This document shows positions 11,174 through 22,270 of a DNA stretch of 49,423 bases, one piece after another. Source of the stretch: Cytidiella melzeri (lineage: Eukaryota > Basidiomycota > Agaricomycetes > Polyporales > Irpicaceae); the NCBI GenBank assembly GCA_022592445.1, contig JABYQR010000325.1:1-49423 (forward strand), written 5' to 3'. Under the pieces are notes generated by a model. The model saw nothing but the letters and a program-made list of their open reading frames with translations, made no database searches and was not told the DNA's origin. Position numbers and translations under genes: made by a program. Position 1 is the first letter of the stretch. The number at the start of each line of letters is the position of its first letter.

Positions 11174-11868
11174 CTATAAATCCGGGCTGAAATCCTCCCG
11201 CCTTGCGTTTTGAGCCATGTAGTGAACAGCCTCACTTCCTGCGGCGAAACCCGCGCCCCACAGGACAGCGTTACCGACCGTCCCAGCCACTTCTTTCGCA
11301 CCGCGCGCTATCAATTCGACATTATCATCGACACCTCTATCGTTTCTGAGATCAGCAATGGCAGCATCAATGAGGGGAAGACGACCGACCGGGGGGGCAA
11401 CGCATGCAGAATGTTGTCGACGTCTGAACTCGAGAGGGGGATGTCGCGGGTGTCCAGAGGGTGCGACACACTCCCAGCGGCGGAGCTGTTGCAGAGAAAC
11501 AAAGGTTGAGCATGCGTGCGATGTACCAGCAGGCAGAGTTAGCTCACTCAATTGACGATTCATTTGTCTGGTGCTGAAATTTTAGTGATATGATAGCCCT
11601 AGGCACTATTGCGACTGACCTCGACGTTTTCAACGGCGGTCGTACGAGCAAGTACCGCGGGGATTTCGCGCTTGCTTTGGCCCGTGCTGGCAATGGGCGG
11701 GGCGCTGTCACTACCAGAGTCGGTGAAGGCCTTCATGCTCGCAACGTCGCCGGGCGGGCCGCTACGCATACTGTTCGAATCGTCACTACGAGGGTCGGTG
11801 ACAGGCCTAGACAGCGCGGGGCAAGCGATGACAACGAGACCGAGAGCGACGATGGCGGGGGAGCGCAT
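11174..11868 (-). CDS. Small secreted protein, 176 aa
   Basis: Four exons (11620-11868, 11548-11573, 11402-11485, 11174-11345) with consistent phases give 176 aa. The signal peptide is MRSPAIVALGLVVIACPALS, followed by a Ser/Asp/Pro-rich region and a C-terminal segment with a Gly/Ala-rich hydrophobic helix (TVGNAVLWGAGFAAGSEAVH) that ends FSPDL. Introns are 46, 62 and 56 nt; the third uses a weak GTTGCC donor beside a run of seven C, so a homopolymer error there is an alternative explanation of the frame change. Promoter, leader and UTR intron match those of the gene at 5196-5620, while the mature proteins share only a loose pattern (DD..LI..GAK..G). No function is known to me. Confidence 0.6.
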
Positions 11869-11922
11869 GTTGAATAACGTGAGGGTTAGAAAAGTTGTGA
11901 GGCAAGTACGAGACAATATAAG

Positions 11923-12075
11923 CTACCAAGTAACCTGTCAGAAAGACCTTTCAAGGGTAAAAGGTGGGTATGATACTCACCAACCAGTGCTGACTTTGCC
12001 GTTCGCTTGGGGGACGAAGGGGGAACTTCCAGAGCTGTTGAGGGAATCTGTGTGTGCTAGCGTTGGTATTTATGG
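11923..12075 (-). promoter_or_regulatory. Shared leader copy 3: promoter and 5'-UTR intron
   Basis: The minus strand shows a TATA-like CATAAATACC (about 12070), a GAAGTTCCCCCTTCGT block, AAGTCAGCACTGGTTG and a GTGAGTATCA donor. The intron (11923-11980, 58 nt) has a TTCTGAC branch site and a GGTAG acceptor. The parallel to the 5.7-kb leader is close and collinear. Confidence 0.65.
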
Positions 12076-12079
12076 GAGC

Positions 12080-12698
12080 TTTGGTGAGACAGTCTCACCC
12101 TAAACGACAGGGGCAGACAGTTGCCATCGCTGTGGGTGCTGAAACGTGCACGGGGTCACTCGAGCAAAACGCTGGTTCACATACCATCTGCTCAATGCGC
12201 CGACAGCATGCTTGATAACACTCCCAACGGCCAAAGATCCTACAGTCATGAAGAGAAGTAGGTGTTGCTCACACTGCAATGCAATGCTATATGAGTGAAG
12301 TTGCACTTAGAGTGTCGTCTGCTAGCTTACCGTATCCGCATGCCCCTATCAGAGCCCTGGCAAATGCTCTGCAGATGCTATGCAGACGATGTTTAGGCTA
12401 GACCCGCCACTCATGCATCATGTTCCAGCTGAGACAAAACACGTAAAGTGCGTTTCGAGCTCGTAGTAGGGAGGTGACCAGTACGTGGTACAGCTGGTAC
12501 ATCCTGTATTTCAGTTGGTGACCACAGGATTGCGCACACGCTACTTGGGTCAGAGACCTCAGGTCTCTGTGACAACATATTCATGGAAACGACATATATT
12601 GGGTGCAAAGCACAGCACCGCCACAGCACAGCACCTACTGACATCGTACCATCAAGACCAAAACCGTACGCCGAACGAGATCGAGAAATAACAGCAGG
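12080..12698. other. Intergenic region without recognisable features
   Basis: I see no supported gene, RNA or repeat here. It lies upstream of the secreted protein gene and downstream of the C2H2 gene, both on the minus strand. Confidence 0.4.
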
Positions 12699-13654
12699 TC
12701 AGCTACAAATCGCACAGCACAGCCAGTCAGCGCAAACACAAACCTCAGTTTCATGCTGTCTCCGCAGATGTCGCTGACAGTCGTCTTTCCGCTTGAAACA
12801 GTTCCCACATATCCCACACGTCCATCTCGGAGGGTGGTGTACGTAGGTCTGGTGCCGCTTGAGCTCGTATTGGCGTCCAAATGGGCCTTTACCGCACTGG
12901 TCGCAGGTGATAGCATGCTGTGCGTCAGTGGATGCCGGGTGGAGGTGTGAGTTGCTAGACATCGATGGGGAGCTAGTCGACGACGACGGCGTCAGGGGAG
13001 TCTGCTACAACAACACAGACCAAGAGCATCATTGATTTGTACGAGACCTCAGCCAAAAGCGGAAGAGCTTACTCCTGCATCCGGTATTTGCAGTGTGTTG
13101 CCCCATACGGAGGTTGAATTACGGTTGCTCGATGCGCCTGCCCAGATCACCGGGTTCAGGTCGTTATGTACATTCTGCTCAGTCGCATAAGCATCTACAG
13201 GGCGCGGCTGATGAGCTGCCGTGGACCCACTGACTGATGAAAGAACGAGAGAAAACGTACGAGGCTCGGGGATTGGGCCATAAATGGCATCCTGAGATCC
13301 TGCGTAAGACGACGGATCCCAAGAAGTTTCCGAAGGGATATAGCAATTTTCACTATATACTGCCGGGCTGAACTGAGGAGGCGGGGGTATCTGGTTATAT
13401 GCGGGTAATTGATGAAAGTCTTGCTCAGGCGGGAATATGTACGACACTGTCTGAGGGACGCTGGGCCGGAATCCGGTGGAGGGCGTAGGCAGAGGCGTTG
13501 GAAAATACGCATGATGGCCAGCCGAGACTTGGCTGGTATCGTGCTGAATTGCTTGGCTGGCTACAAATGTGTAGTGCGACAGGGCGTGGTCAGCGCGAAT
13601 TCTTTGGGATTGGGATGATGAGGCAGTTGTCTGGTGTTGGTGTTGCGTGTTCAT
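12699..13654 (-). CDS. C2H2 zinc-finger protein, 295 aa
   Basis: Exons 13073-13654 and 12699-13004, joined in phase 0 across a 68-nt intron (GTAAGC..TGTAG), give 295 aa. Residues 1-194 are a low-complexity, Gln/Ser/Pro/Tyr-rich region like an activation domain. Two C2H2 fingers sit at the C-terminus: C228-C231-H245-H250 (CDQCGKGPFGRQYELKRH) and C257-C260-H273-H278 (CGICGNCFKRKDDCQRHL), separated by a short HPPRWT linker. The protein is probably a sequence-specific transcription factor in the nucleus; paired C-terminal fingers after a disordered region are common in basidiomycete regulators. The tail after the second finger is Cys-rich and could instead be intron read-through. Confidence 0.8.
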
Positions 13655-13759
13655 CTGGGCGAGTTAAATCCGTTGGATTCAGCTCAAAGCATCAGCAAGT
13701 GGACCGGTTATAAGCGATGGACGTCGCGGTCGATGCCGCGAAAAATCTCGTGTCCTCGT

Positions 13760-14660
13760 TCAAGGGCACCACATGAGAGGTAGGGATGTCAACAGGCGGC
13801 GGTTTGCAATCACGAGCTTGAACCATTCAAGCTGAGCGAATCGCAGGTTGGTGGCAGAATTTTGTTCAAATAGTATCGCCTTAGGGGACGTTTCGCCGTC
13901 CACGCCAATGGATGACAGGTCATTGAGACCGTGCCTAGGCATAGGACAATGATGCTCGGGTACTAGCGTAACGTGATGTGCACACTCACAATTGGGGACG
14001 GCATAACCTCCCGCAACGTGCACCTTCCAACCTATCGTGTCCACGTTTCCAGCACCTAATGCATGATATGGTCTCTGAAAGACCGCGGTCTGCTTGACAT
14101 GCGCTGCAGCGTGATGACCCACGGCAGTACATTGCCATGAGCCTGTCAATGAAGGGAGAGTTCCATCAGTACAAGCACAGCTTACTTTTCCAGCTACACC
14201 ACTGCGGCGGTGACCCATGGAACGTTGCATCGGAGTTCTAGGATGTCCATGCGAGTACCGAGTATCTCGAATGGTTGTCCTAGGAAACCCAATACGCGCG
14301 CCGGCAGAGCTCTGACATGTTTGCCGCAATTATCACGGAGCACATGTGGGTCGAAGGACGCTGAAAGTCCTGTCCAGCGCCCGCAATGAGGCAAAGAGTG
14401 TGGAACACAGTACAGTAGCCACGCGAGACTGGTAGTGGAGGACGATGAGGTGAGTAAGTGCAGGCCGTGAGTATTATGGAATGCCTGTACAAAGCGTCAG
14501 TACGTACCGAAAATCAAGATCTTCAGATGCCACGACAGCAAGGCGTGCGTAGGATCGACAAACACTGCTAAGAAAGGGCGAGACAACGGCGCAGAAGTGA
14601 AAGCGAGAATGAGAGAGAGAGAGAGAAGAGGGGACAAGCTCGAGTGGGAAGGGACTGGAA
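13760..14660 (-). other. Possible minus-strand gene of unknown function
   Basis: The minus strand has a TATA-like GTATATAATTCC (about 14655), a CT-rich stretch with (CT)n at about 14610-14625, a GTACGT donor near 14510 and two fair open segments: 14194-14394 (FDPHVLRDNCGKHVRALPAR, then EILGTRMDILELRCNVPW) and 13760-14100 (KVHVAGGYAVPNCECAHH). Candidate splice sites occur between them, but I could not build one consistent frame and recognise no domain. It may be a gene, a pseudogene or non-coding transcription. Confidence 0.3.
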
Positions 14661-14758
14661 TTATATACTGACCACGGAGGTTGCAAACCACCGACCTTGA
14701 GACGCCCATCTAGACAGCGGGTCTGGCGCTCAGCGGGAAACCACACTCCTCACGCTCA

Positions 14759-15628
14759 ATGTCAAGTTCAACTCCCATACCAGACTTGCACTCTGCGCCC
14801 TTCACAAACGGGATAGTCCAGCTGCCTTCAGGTCTCCGGTTGGAGGCTGGTCTAACATCACCGCGCACACCCTCAAGCACGTCCAGCAAGCTCGTTGTTT
14901 GCTTACATCCTTGGTCATGGCTCGGAGGCAGGATGCATGACCCGTGCGTATGTGCTATACCTACATATCCCACTGACACCGGAAGTGACGCACCCTATCC
15001 AGAGTTCTTCAGTACCTCAAGCAGACCTTGCTTAGCCGAGGATACCACGTCCTGCGATACAACTCGCGCGGAGTAGGCAAGTCCTCTGGGTGGCCATCCC
15101 TCACCGGAAAGCAAGAAGGCGAAGACCTCCGTGAGCTCGTCCACTGGGCAATGCAGCAGATCCCTGCCATCACGTCGCTTGTTGTTCTCGTGCGTTCTAC
15201 CTCTGCTGTATTCCTAGCGTCCGAAACGCTAACAGAGGCTGTCCTAGGGATATTCCTATGGTTCACTTATCGCTACTCTTTTCCCTCAACAACCGGACTT
15301 TGCGAACATCAAATTCTCTCATATCCTACTCTCGTACCCCCTCGGACCGCGATCGTGGTTGACGGCGTTCAGAAGTGGACACTATACCAAAGCTCTGACT
15401 GATCTCCTACACAATCCACAGTCAAACGTGCTTGTTGTGTATGGTGACCACGACAACTTTACTAGCGTCGAGAGTTACGACATGTGGGCTGATGGCTTGA
15501 AGCACGAGGTCGAAGGTACGAACTGTGGAAAGCTCGATGTCAAAAAGGTCGAGAGAGCAAATCATTTTTGGGCAAGCGATACGGCGAGAGACAACATGCT
15601 TCAGTGCATACAAGAGTGGGTTCCATGA
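14759..15628 (+). CDS. Alpha/beta hydrolase, 250 aa
   Basis: Three exons (14759-14943, 15003-15189, 15248-15628) with consistent phases encode 250 aa. The fold is clear: LVVCLHPWSWLGG near the start, HVLRYNSRGVGKSSGWPS, the nucleophile elbow GYSYGS (Ser127), an acid in VVYGDHDNF (Asp191 or 193) and the catalytic His in RANHFW (His230). The length suits the small cytosolic hydrolases of fungi that resemble bacterial dienelactone-hydrolase-like or YhfR-like proteins; the substrate is unknown. Introns are 59 and 58 nt with GTGCGT donors. Its start lies about 100 bp from the CT-rich upstream region of the possible minus-strand gene, so the two may share a divergent promoter. Confidence 0.85.
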
Positions 15629-15892
15629 CTCATGTACGAAGCTGCGACCATGTTGCTGTCTTCCTCTCGGAAATGCATACGCGGATATTTGCCAGTGTCA
15701 TTTGTACTACAACCTGATTAGAGCAGCGCCGGCACAGGGCGACAACATTGTGCAATGGTTATTGTGCTCAGGACCTATTCGTCGCAATGTCTAGATTTTG
15801 TCAACGTCGAACATATGTTCGCCCGAAATAATCCAAAATGACACACATACACAATACACAATGTTAGTACAGTTGCCAACTCCCTTCTCTCC

Positions 15893-17174
15893 TTACGTTT
15901 CCCATGGCTGAGCCACCAGCTTCGTCGCACTCACCTTCCCCGCCTTCAACTTTTCCAACGCCTCCGGAATACCAGCAAGACCATTCGGAACAACCTCCAC
16001 CCTATTCGGCTATGAAAATTAAACACCCAGGAACGAATGAGCAAACAGTGCTCCCAGTCAAACTTGCACTACTTGCCTTCACATCCCCGCTTGCAAGCAG
16101 ACTGGTCAAGACTCGGTACAAGCTCACACCAAGTGCCCTCTGGTTCGGGACGTGTGCTGAACCGAGCGCCTGCACCACTTCCTTCGTCTGATCTGCCTTG
16201 CTCTCTTCAACGGCAAAAGGAGAGACAAGGATGAAGATGCCTCCTGGGGCGAGTACGTCGTACGCTTCGTCCTGTGTCGCTTTCTCGGCTATGGCGTCGT
16301 AGACGACTTTGATCGGGTCTGACGTGATAGCTTTGACAGCAGAGACGAGAGGGGTGTTTCTATCGATGACATGAGTTGCGCCGAGCGACTTGACCAAGGA
16401 AGCGTTGTGTAGTGACGCTGTGGTGATTATAGGCGAGAACCCTGAAAGCTTTGCGAATTGCAGTACTACCGAAACAGAAGGTGAATAGTTTGTTTACACA
16501 TAAGGTAATAACGACGGACCTTGCTGACCAACTGCGGATGAACCACCTACGACGAGGATAGGCTGGCCACTATACCTACCACGACCTTCTTCTTCCCATG
16601 CAGGAGTAAACTCGGCGCCACCCCAAGCGGGAGGCGTGGCTTTATTGCTGTACAGGCCGAAAACAGCAGTAGCAAGAGCGAGAGGAATGGTCGCGGCTTC
16701 CTCGTAGGTGAGATTAGAAGGGATCTAAGAACGTTTGTGAGCACGATGTGCGTGGATGATAGAGCTATCGTTTCACCTTGGCTGTGATCTCCGCTGGTAC
16801 GATACTATGCTGCTGGAAGGTGGCAGTTCTGTTGTTGAAGTAACCCTGGTATAGGCTGCCAACACGAATTAAAGCGATAGTAGAGGCAATTTAAACAGCA
16901 TTAACGACGCTGGCACTGACACTCTATCACCGACCGCAAAGTCTGTCACACCTTCACCTACTTCCTTGACGACCCCGGCAGCGTCGATACCCAGGACGAC
17001 GGGAAAGTCTGTGCGGTATAGCCCGGTTGACTGGATCTGCCAGTCTACAGGATTGAGGCCGGTGGCCTTTATCTCTATCAGGAGCTCTCCGGGGCCAGGC
17101 TTGTAAACTTCAATGTCGCGGACGGCATAACTGCCTTGTTTCTCGAAGAGGACGAGGGCTTTTTGCGTAGACAT
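15893..17174 (-). CDS. MDR quinone-oxidoreductase-like protein, copy A, 347 aa
   Basis: Five exons (16921-17174, 16777-16855, 16520-16724, 16077-16465, 15893-16009) sum to 348 codons. The N-terminal GroES-like domain starts MSTQKALVLFEKQGSYAV and holds GLNPVDWQIQ and GIDAAGVVKEVG; the Rossmann domain has ILVVGGSSAVGQQ (Gly171-Gly177) for NAD(P). Structural and catalytic zinc ligands are absent, which places it with zinc-free quinone reductases or ToxD-like enoyl reductases. It ends LVAQPWET. Intron 4 (16010-16076) begins GC (AAG|GCAAGT) instead of GT; the others begin GT. Copies B and C lie 20-30 kb away on the same strand; A is the only one I can read intact. A cytosolic detoxification role is likely but inferred. 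Confidence 0.9.
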
Positions 17175-18191
17175 TTCTTTTTTCTTTGAAAGTGAGTGGG
17201 CAATTACAGATTCACTGTAAACAATGGGTGTAAACTATCGAGGTGTTCCCTGGGAAAAATCTGGGTGCGACGCCAAAACACGCGCGCTACAGTACGCCAC
17301 TTGATGGCAGTGATGGCACTCCCGGCGATTGCCCGCCACATCAACCCGATTTCCTTAAATCCACTAGGGGCAAACGCCGATTTCACACGCCTTGAAATTT
17401 GCATGATTACCCATTTAAATGTTAACTATCAGCAGATAATCCATAGGCAATTTTGGGCTCGCAATTGTTTCTTAATGTTTGAGAATACAAAATAATGCTA
17501 TACAAATTCTGTGGCTTTTCCGGCGCAGGAATTTCTGTTGTTTAAGTGGTAGTTAAATCAAAAAGAAAAATGAAAGGAAAGTTACCTTTCAAGGCTCAGA
17601 AAACCAAGTGGAAAAGATGCCTTCCACGGATTCGGCGGGGCGTGGGAAAAGGGCATGAAAAAATCAAGAAAAGGAAAGGGCGGGTAGAATTTGCGGCGGC
17701 CTACCTCGTTGCATGCACGTGCTACCGAAAAGTTCGTGAAAGTTGTTTGCCACGTTATGTTTGCCATCACCCGACACACGTGGGAAATCTAATTGTTTTT
17801 ACAATTTTAGGTCGGTCGGAAATCTGCCCGAAAAATCAATATTCACACAGATTTTCGGAGCGCGGAAAGGCTGCCAGTAGATAGGCTTGAAAATTTGTAG
17901 AAAAATCACAAAAATGTCTTTGATTGTATATTAATCTAACCCCCCAAACATAACTATATATTCATGGGATTTTTAACATATCAAATAACTCTCACAATCA
18001 TTTCACGTCATGTGAAATCGGCCTTTGCCCGCAGTGATCGGGTTGTTTCCGGTCTGGTTTTTGGCCTGAATCACGTGACTATATATACTCAACATCCCTG
18101 TTCTCCTAATTTGTTTCACAGCACCGCACCTGAATCGCTCAATCCCTCCTTGCTGCACAAACTTTGAGCTCTATCCGCACTACCACAAAAC
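17175..18191. promoter_or_regulatory. AT-rich spacer with a TATA-type promoter
   Basis: This spacer is markedly more AT-rich than the region to its left and marks entry into the transposon-rich stretch. I see no gene in most of it. At its right end a TATA-like CTATATATACTC (about 18078-18089) lies some 105 bp before the first ATG of the Helitron-related frame at 18192, next to TCACGTGA (an E-box palindrome). Confidence 0.4.
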
Positions 18192-19620
18192 ATGTTTGAA
18201 CTAGACCTGCAGCATTCACCCCATCCACAGAACTCATGGTGTCACATTCCGGCAGTTTTGTACCTGCTCAGCTGTTTGCACTCTCTGCACGGGTCCATCT
18301 CAAAATTATTATGTGTGGTAAGTTTGCACTGTCTCTCCATGTTTGCAGTACTGACATTGATGTTTGCAGTACTTTGCTTTTGCCAGTTTGTTTTCTTGTT
18401 GTGGGTTGTTCATTTTTGACAACCTTTGTTATTGTTCAGACTCACAGATTGAACATTGTTCTGTTGCTACAGGTTGTTGCCATGCTTGTCTGCTTGGTGG
18501 TGGCTGCTCAATGAGATTTGTCCCAGTCTCAGAGCTTCTCTCATTTCCCCTATTGCGTGGTGACTTTGACAACTTGTATCCAGCTGACCAAGTCAAGTAC
18601 GTCAAAGTGACTGCTGACATTGAGTCTTTATTTTCATTGCAGGTGTGTGTCCAACTGAAGGTACATGTGTTGACTCAGTACTTGTGTGATGTGGATGCTA
18701 GGATAGTTGCACATCATATTGGTTTGAGTTGTGCTTGTGATGTGCCTGTTGCTGACCTGCACACTTTGCTTCAAACAGTTGCTGCTCAGGTGTATGTCAT
18801 ACTTTGAATGTAGTGCTTGATCAGCCTGCCAATAGTCTTGTCAACCCTGTTAATATCAGTGGCACCCATCTGCCATCTGTAGAGCCTGAAACCACTATGT
18901 GAGGTACATGTCAGTTTCATGACAGCATTGATGTTGCCCAATTTCCACCTTCAGTGCACACCCTTCAACATCTCGTGTGCTTTGTATGTGACTGGTGCAA
19001 GTATATGTCCAACTGCTTTGCAAGAATCTGCGTGTTCTGCCTGCGGCTTCCTCACTCTTGGGGAAAGTCTTCAGCATGTGGATATTGATAGCATTCTGCT
19101 GAAACCACTAACCCGTCCTGAGGTTACTCGTGCTGAGCAATGTTTATCCTGTGATCCAATCAGGCCCATGTCAGGTTCTGGGCTGTGTGCTGCAGGTGTT
19201 TGTACTGTGAATGGTCAATCCGTAGCATTCATTTGTGGTGTTTGTATGGGTAATTTGAAGTGTAGACAAATAGCAGCACTATCTTTAGCTGATGGTACTT
19301 GAATATGCAGTGTCCCACATCACATAAAATCTTTTGGTAGCTTGTTATTGTTGTGCATCCCAATTACAGCCACACTGGAAGCATTTCACAAGCTGCAGTA
19401 CAATCTGAAGAACATAGTTGCATGAGAAGCCTCATTCATTGCCACAATTCTGCCAACACTATTTGTGTGCAAGCCGTACAGCAACTACCTCCGCTTCAAC
19501 CAACAACTCACTTCTGTTATTAGTGACAATGAACCCATCACAAACAGTTGCACAAACCACTGCTTGAACCTCATGCAATCAGAGAGGCACAATCCATCAT
19601 CACAACTGACATGCTTATAA
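18192..19620 (+). pseudogene. Decayed Helitron protein, N-terminal part
   Basis: Fragments across several frames resemble the region that precedes the helicase-like domain in basidiomycete Helitron proteins: FVPVSELLSFPLLRGDFDN, a segment with IVAHHIGLSC and VADLHTLLQ (an LHxLL-type helix pair), then FICGVCMGNLK followed by RQIAALSLADG, the usual short Cys-containing motif before the Rep-like part. The reading frame breaks repeatedly (stops near 18807, 19302 and later) and possible introns near 18320-18370 do not rescue it. It reads in the same direction as the helicase remnants at 20325-22080, so both probably come from one element. The Rep HUH motif was not found. Confidence 0.55.
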
Positions 19621-20038
19621 CATCAACAGCAAACAATGAGATATGAAATCAGAGCAGTCAGTGAAGCTGTGTTTATCACAAGTTTATCTCTGGAGCAGTG
19701 TTGGGGTGGGGCCACCTGACCATCCACCGACCATCACGGCTTTGGCTGTCAGCGACTGCCATCCCTTTGCATCCTTGACAAATAATGCTTGCCAACCTCC
19801 TCACCTCCGTGAATGTAGTACAGTGTAGGACCGTTGAGATGAATAGTCCAACAGAGACCAGATTTTTCCATCACAGTCACCAGTTTACATTATCAGGTGC
19901 CTATCTAGAGTGCTTATTTTCCAGCTAGGACTAGTGTTGGCAGGGTCTGCAAGCGGCAAGTACAATTCCTGAAGACTTATACATTCCTCACAATATCATA
20001 GATATGGATAAATCAAGAATCAATCTCACACAGGTTTC

Positions 20039-20290
20039 TTAAGCATCACAACATGTATACATTGCTACAGAACTGGTCTGATCATGTTTTGCTATTGCCA
20101 ACATGTTGCGGTTTACACCAATCATGTTTCTGTCATATTCAGTATGTCTAACCGTACTTATACCATTGTAGAACCATAAATCCCCATTATCACTTACTAT
20201 ACGAGAGGTATAGTGACTATTCCCATAGTAAATGATGCCACACAGTTTGTGATTATATCCACTTACATTCAGAACATGTTGAAACCTTGA
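20039..20290 (-). pseudogene. Ubiquitin-protease-like fragment
   Basis: The minus strand encodes YNHKLCGIIYYGNSHYTSRI, then DNGDLWFYNGIS and finally VAMYTC. The pattern (GIIYYG..HFTSRI....WYHDG) resembles the C-terminal part of the USP-like cysteine protease domain carried by many basidiomycete transposon proteins. The surrounding frame continues into sequence antisense to the helicase, so only this piece is meaningful. The catalytic Cys part is missing. It lies between the two Helitron fragments but in opposite orientation, which suggests a second element inserted or rearranged here. Confidence 0.45.
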
Positions 20291-20324
20291 ACAGCTAGGT
20301 GCTCCAAGTGAAGTTAAAAGTAAC

Positions 20325-22080
20325 TTGCAGCATGTAGACCACTTATTTATGGATGAGATATCAATGATTGATTGTTTAAATTTAGACAATATTAGCTGGC
20401 AAATGTGTATGGCCTTGGACAATGAGAGTGGACTGTTTGGAGGGAAACATGTCATCTTTGCAGGAGACTTTGCGCAGCTTCCCCCAGTATCAACAGGAAA
20501 CACCCTCTATTCAATTATAGTTCAGTCTATCATCCATACAAAACAGTCCCATGAAGATCAGCAAGCTGCTTTAAGTAAAGCAATATGGCATCAGTTTACC
20601 ACTACTGGCACCTTACACAGCAACATGAGACAAAATTCACAGACAGATGAAGATGCACAATTCTGCACTTTGCTAGAAAACTTAGGATACAAGTCTTGTA
20701 CCAAAGAAGATATTACTTTTCTGAAAACTAGAATAGCTGGTATTTCAAAAAAGTCAACCAAAGTGGTCAATTACTGTGTTCCGCAATGTGTAGACTATAA
20801 CTTCTTACAATGCAAGTAGAGATAAACTCAATGACAGAGGAGCAGAGCAATTCTTGCAAGAGGCCCATCAACGTCTGGGTTATTTTTTACTCTGTGGATT
20901 GTTATAGCTCCAACAATGATGAGACAAAGCTTTCTGAAAAGATCTGTAAAACAGAAGCAGATCTATCACCAAATACTAACTGTCATGGATGGCCTGACTA
21001 GCTTTTAATTTTCGCAATTTACCTCTTGTTTTTATCTATAAAACTCCGGGCTGCAGCTCAGTTGCAACCTTTCCTACATAAAACTCCTTTGCACGTCTAT
21101 TAAGCGCCCGTATCACGTGGCTTAGATGCTCCACACGGTCACATTACTTGCTACTACGTCACACTGGCATGTGACTTAGCTTAAGTAAGACCACATGGCT
21201 ACAAGCATATGGCTCAGCCCATAGCTAGGGTTTGACGTCATAGATACTGTCCACATGGGCTCCTTATTGTTCTTTCCTTATTGTTCTCTTTATGGAAGGA
21301 TGTTCTCACAGGTGTGGGAATGGAATACAATAGTTGGTCTCCTTTTAGATAGATTCTCTCACGGGTAGAGTTCTTGGCAAGGTCAAGACAATAGCTATTG
21401 TTCTCCTTTAGGTAGTTCTTTTGTTCTTTGTTCACACGGCTTCTTGCAAAGCCTGCCCTCAACATGGTCTGTGCGCAGGTCCCTGAAGTCTATATAAGCA
21501 GCTACATGTACGCTCCTAGCCCCCATCTCGACCTCTTGGTCTTTACTGGGCTAGGTAAGCAACACCCCTCTTGTACTACATAGCAAGTAGTATCAATGCT
21601 AACTTGGTCTTTACTGGGCTAGGTACCTGTATAAGGTTTATAGCTGGTGAGAGCATTGTGCTATATGCCTGCCACCACCTCGTCATTGTCTTCCACTCCG
21701 TGTCCCTAGTTGCTACGTCGAGCTCTGTCTCTGTGACACTAAATGCCTTTGTCCACATAATCAAGCTGTGTTTTGATCATTGCTTCCAAGCAACAATGTA
21801 AACCATCCTGGCAAATCAGGTATTTGTATAGGAATGCCTATTATGATTAAGAAGAACAAAGCAACAGAATGTGGTGTAAGTGATGGAGCAGAAGTTGTTG
21901 TAGTTGGATGGAAATCTAAGCCTATAGAGACAAATCACAGCACATTAGATGTGTTGTTTGTAGAACTAACTTCACTGCCAATACCAATCAAACTAGATGG
22001 ATTCTATATTTTACAAACTAATAGTATTACTATTACAATTGCCGCTAGTGGCAGCAATTTTTCATCCCTTTATGGTAATA
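20325..22080 (+). pseudogene. Helitron Pif1-type helicase, broken
   Basis: The first piece (20325-20819) contains LFMDEISMIDCLNL (Walker B, motif II) and HVIFAGDFAQLPPVSTG (motif III), hallmarks of the superfamily 1 Pif1 helicase of Helitrons. A stop at 20817-20819 is followed in another frame by ITSYNASRDKLNDRGAEQFL, the usual next block. The 758-bp solo LTR at 20981-21738 then splits the gene, and the C-terminal part resumes with GKSGICIGMPIMIKKNKATE and AEVVVVGWKSKP. Walker A would lie upstream of 20325 and is not seen. The helicase unwinds donor DNA during rolling-circle transposition; this copy cannot make an intact one. Confidence 0.8.
20981..21738 (+). mobile_element. Solo LTR, 758 bp, inside Helitron helicase
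   Basis: It starts TGTCATGGATGG and ends GTGACA, giving TGTCA..TGACA inverted tips. Flanks are CTAAC and CTAAA, a 5-bp target duplication with one mismatch. Orientation comes from a TATA box (TCTATATAAGCAG, about 21489). The motif CTTGGTCTTTACTGGGCTAG occurs twice downstream of the TATA box. The inverted copy at 35301-36058 has exactly the same length. Long LTRs with a TGTCA tip suggest a Ty3-like family, but with no internal region this is not proven. Confidence 0.85.
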
Positions 22081-22129
22081 CACAGCTTTCAAACATTCTT
22101 CACGTGACACTGTTCAGTCCATCAACAAC

Positions 22130-22270
22130 TCTTGCCTCCTTCTCTGCTTGCCTCCCATGTTTTGCTCTCTTGCCTCCTTCTCTGCTTGCCACCATACCCC
22201 TCTCTCTCTTGTCTCTCTGTCCAACCATACACCTCTCTCTCTCGTCTCTCTCGTGTGCTCCGCAGTGCCT
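22130..22270 (+). repeat. Pyrimidine-rich tract with short direct repeats
   Basis: A C/T-rich stretch of about 140 bp on the plus strand contains CCTCCTTCTCTGCTTGCC twice and several (CT)n runs with CCATACxCCTCTCTCTC repeats. It follows directly on the helicase remnant. It could be a former promoter or intron region, or slippage-driven low complexity. Confidence 0.5.

Noticed and set aside
17546..17884. Lys/Arg-rich 112-codon frame before the Helitron
   Set aside because: It resembles a basic DNA-binding peptide but sits in A-rich sequence, has no homologous motif and no splice support.
21238..21465. 75-codon frame in the solo LTR as a gene
   Set aside because: Present in both LTR copies but antisense to the TATA box and without any known domain; kept only as a finding.
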